From assembly GCA_027943245.1 (NCBI GenBank), contig JANDJZ010000789.1, forward strand, positions 1-29,020: a stretch of DNA of 29,020 nt. The letters are read 5' to 3'. This DNA is from Acanthamoeba sp. SK_2022b. Lineage: Eukaryota > Discosea > Longamoebia > Acanthamoebidae. How positions within the stretch are numbered: the stretch's first letter is position 1; each line of letters opens with the position of its first letter. The position numbers and the translations under genes are program-made. The notes under the pieces are model-generated. The model was not told where the DNA came from. It did no database searches and saw only the letters and a list, made by a program, of their open reading frames with translations. Below are positions 28,999 to 29,020 of this stretch, one piece after another.

Positions 28999-29020
28999 CT
29001 GGCCACACACACACACACAC

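Noticed and set aside
1..29020. CRISPR array, tRNA or rRNA genes
   Set aside because: No regularly spaced non-simple repeats, cloverleaf patterns or rRNA signatures were noticed on reading. A tRNA scan was not possible here.

Overview
The window looks like nuclear DNA of a protist with compact, intron-dense genes, and Acanthamoeba or a close amoebozoan is the best guess. The reasons are exons with strong G/C at third codon positions, many GT-AG introns of about 40-200 bp, introns rich in microsatellites, neighbouring genes only 70-100 bp apart, and animal/fungal-type genes (TIPIN, TTC38, bifunctional UMPS). No bacterial operon, Shine-Dalgarno, tRNA, rRNA or CRISPR pattern was seen. The species call is inference. 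Gene models were built by hand from splice sites and reading phase, and exon phases agree across nearly every intron given.

Left part (1-9.2 kb). A fragment of an unidentified gene (1-537) is followed by a plus-strand Swi3/TIPIN fork-protection gene (658-2597). It converges with a minus-strand TTC38-family TPR gene (2687-5430). A plus-strand locus for a probable membrane protein (5640-6770) has its coding signal split over three frames. AT-richer DNA at 6.8-7.9 kb holds the decayed remains of a mobile-element protein on the minus strand. A secreted MRH-domain (mannose-6-phosphate receptor homology) lectin-like gene (7960-8818) follows.

Middle part (9.2-18.3 kb). Bifunctional UMP synthase (9190-11911, minus, 13 exons) is followed by the clearest discovery: a 3.5-kb DNA transposon (12443-15969). 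It has 101-bp terminal inverted repeats that read as identical, TTAA flanks and a multi-exon Kolobok-like transposase. Next is a multi-pass membrane protein gene (16033-17233) whose intron contains a 203-bp inverted-repeat element that seems to supply its splice donor. A DJ-1/PfpI gene (17307-18334, minus) converges with it.

Right part (18.4-29 kb). A secreted hexapeptide-repeat (left-handed beta-helix) protein (18464-20089, minus) and a membrane-anchored TXNDC17-like thioredoxin (20569-21953, minus) are followed by a PfkB sugar kinase (22043-23948, plus), which shares an 89-bp bidirectional promoter region with the thioredoxin gene. Then come a metallophosphoesterase (24480-26845, minus), a four-EF-hand calcium-binding protein (27040-27947, minus) and the 3' end of a WD40 gene (28385-end, minus).

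The genes do not form one pathway. They are ordinary housekeeping neighbours interrupted by mobile DNA, and the most novel content is the transposon, the intronic inverted-repeat element, the beta-helix protein and the unusual splice structures.
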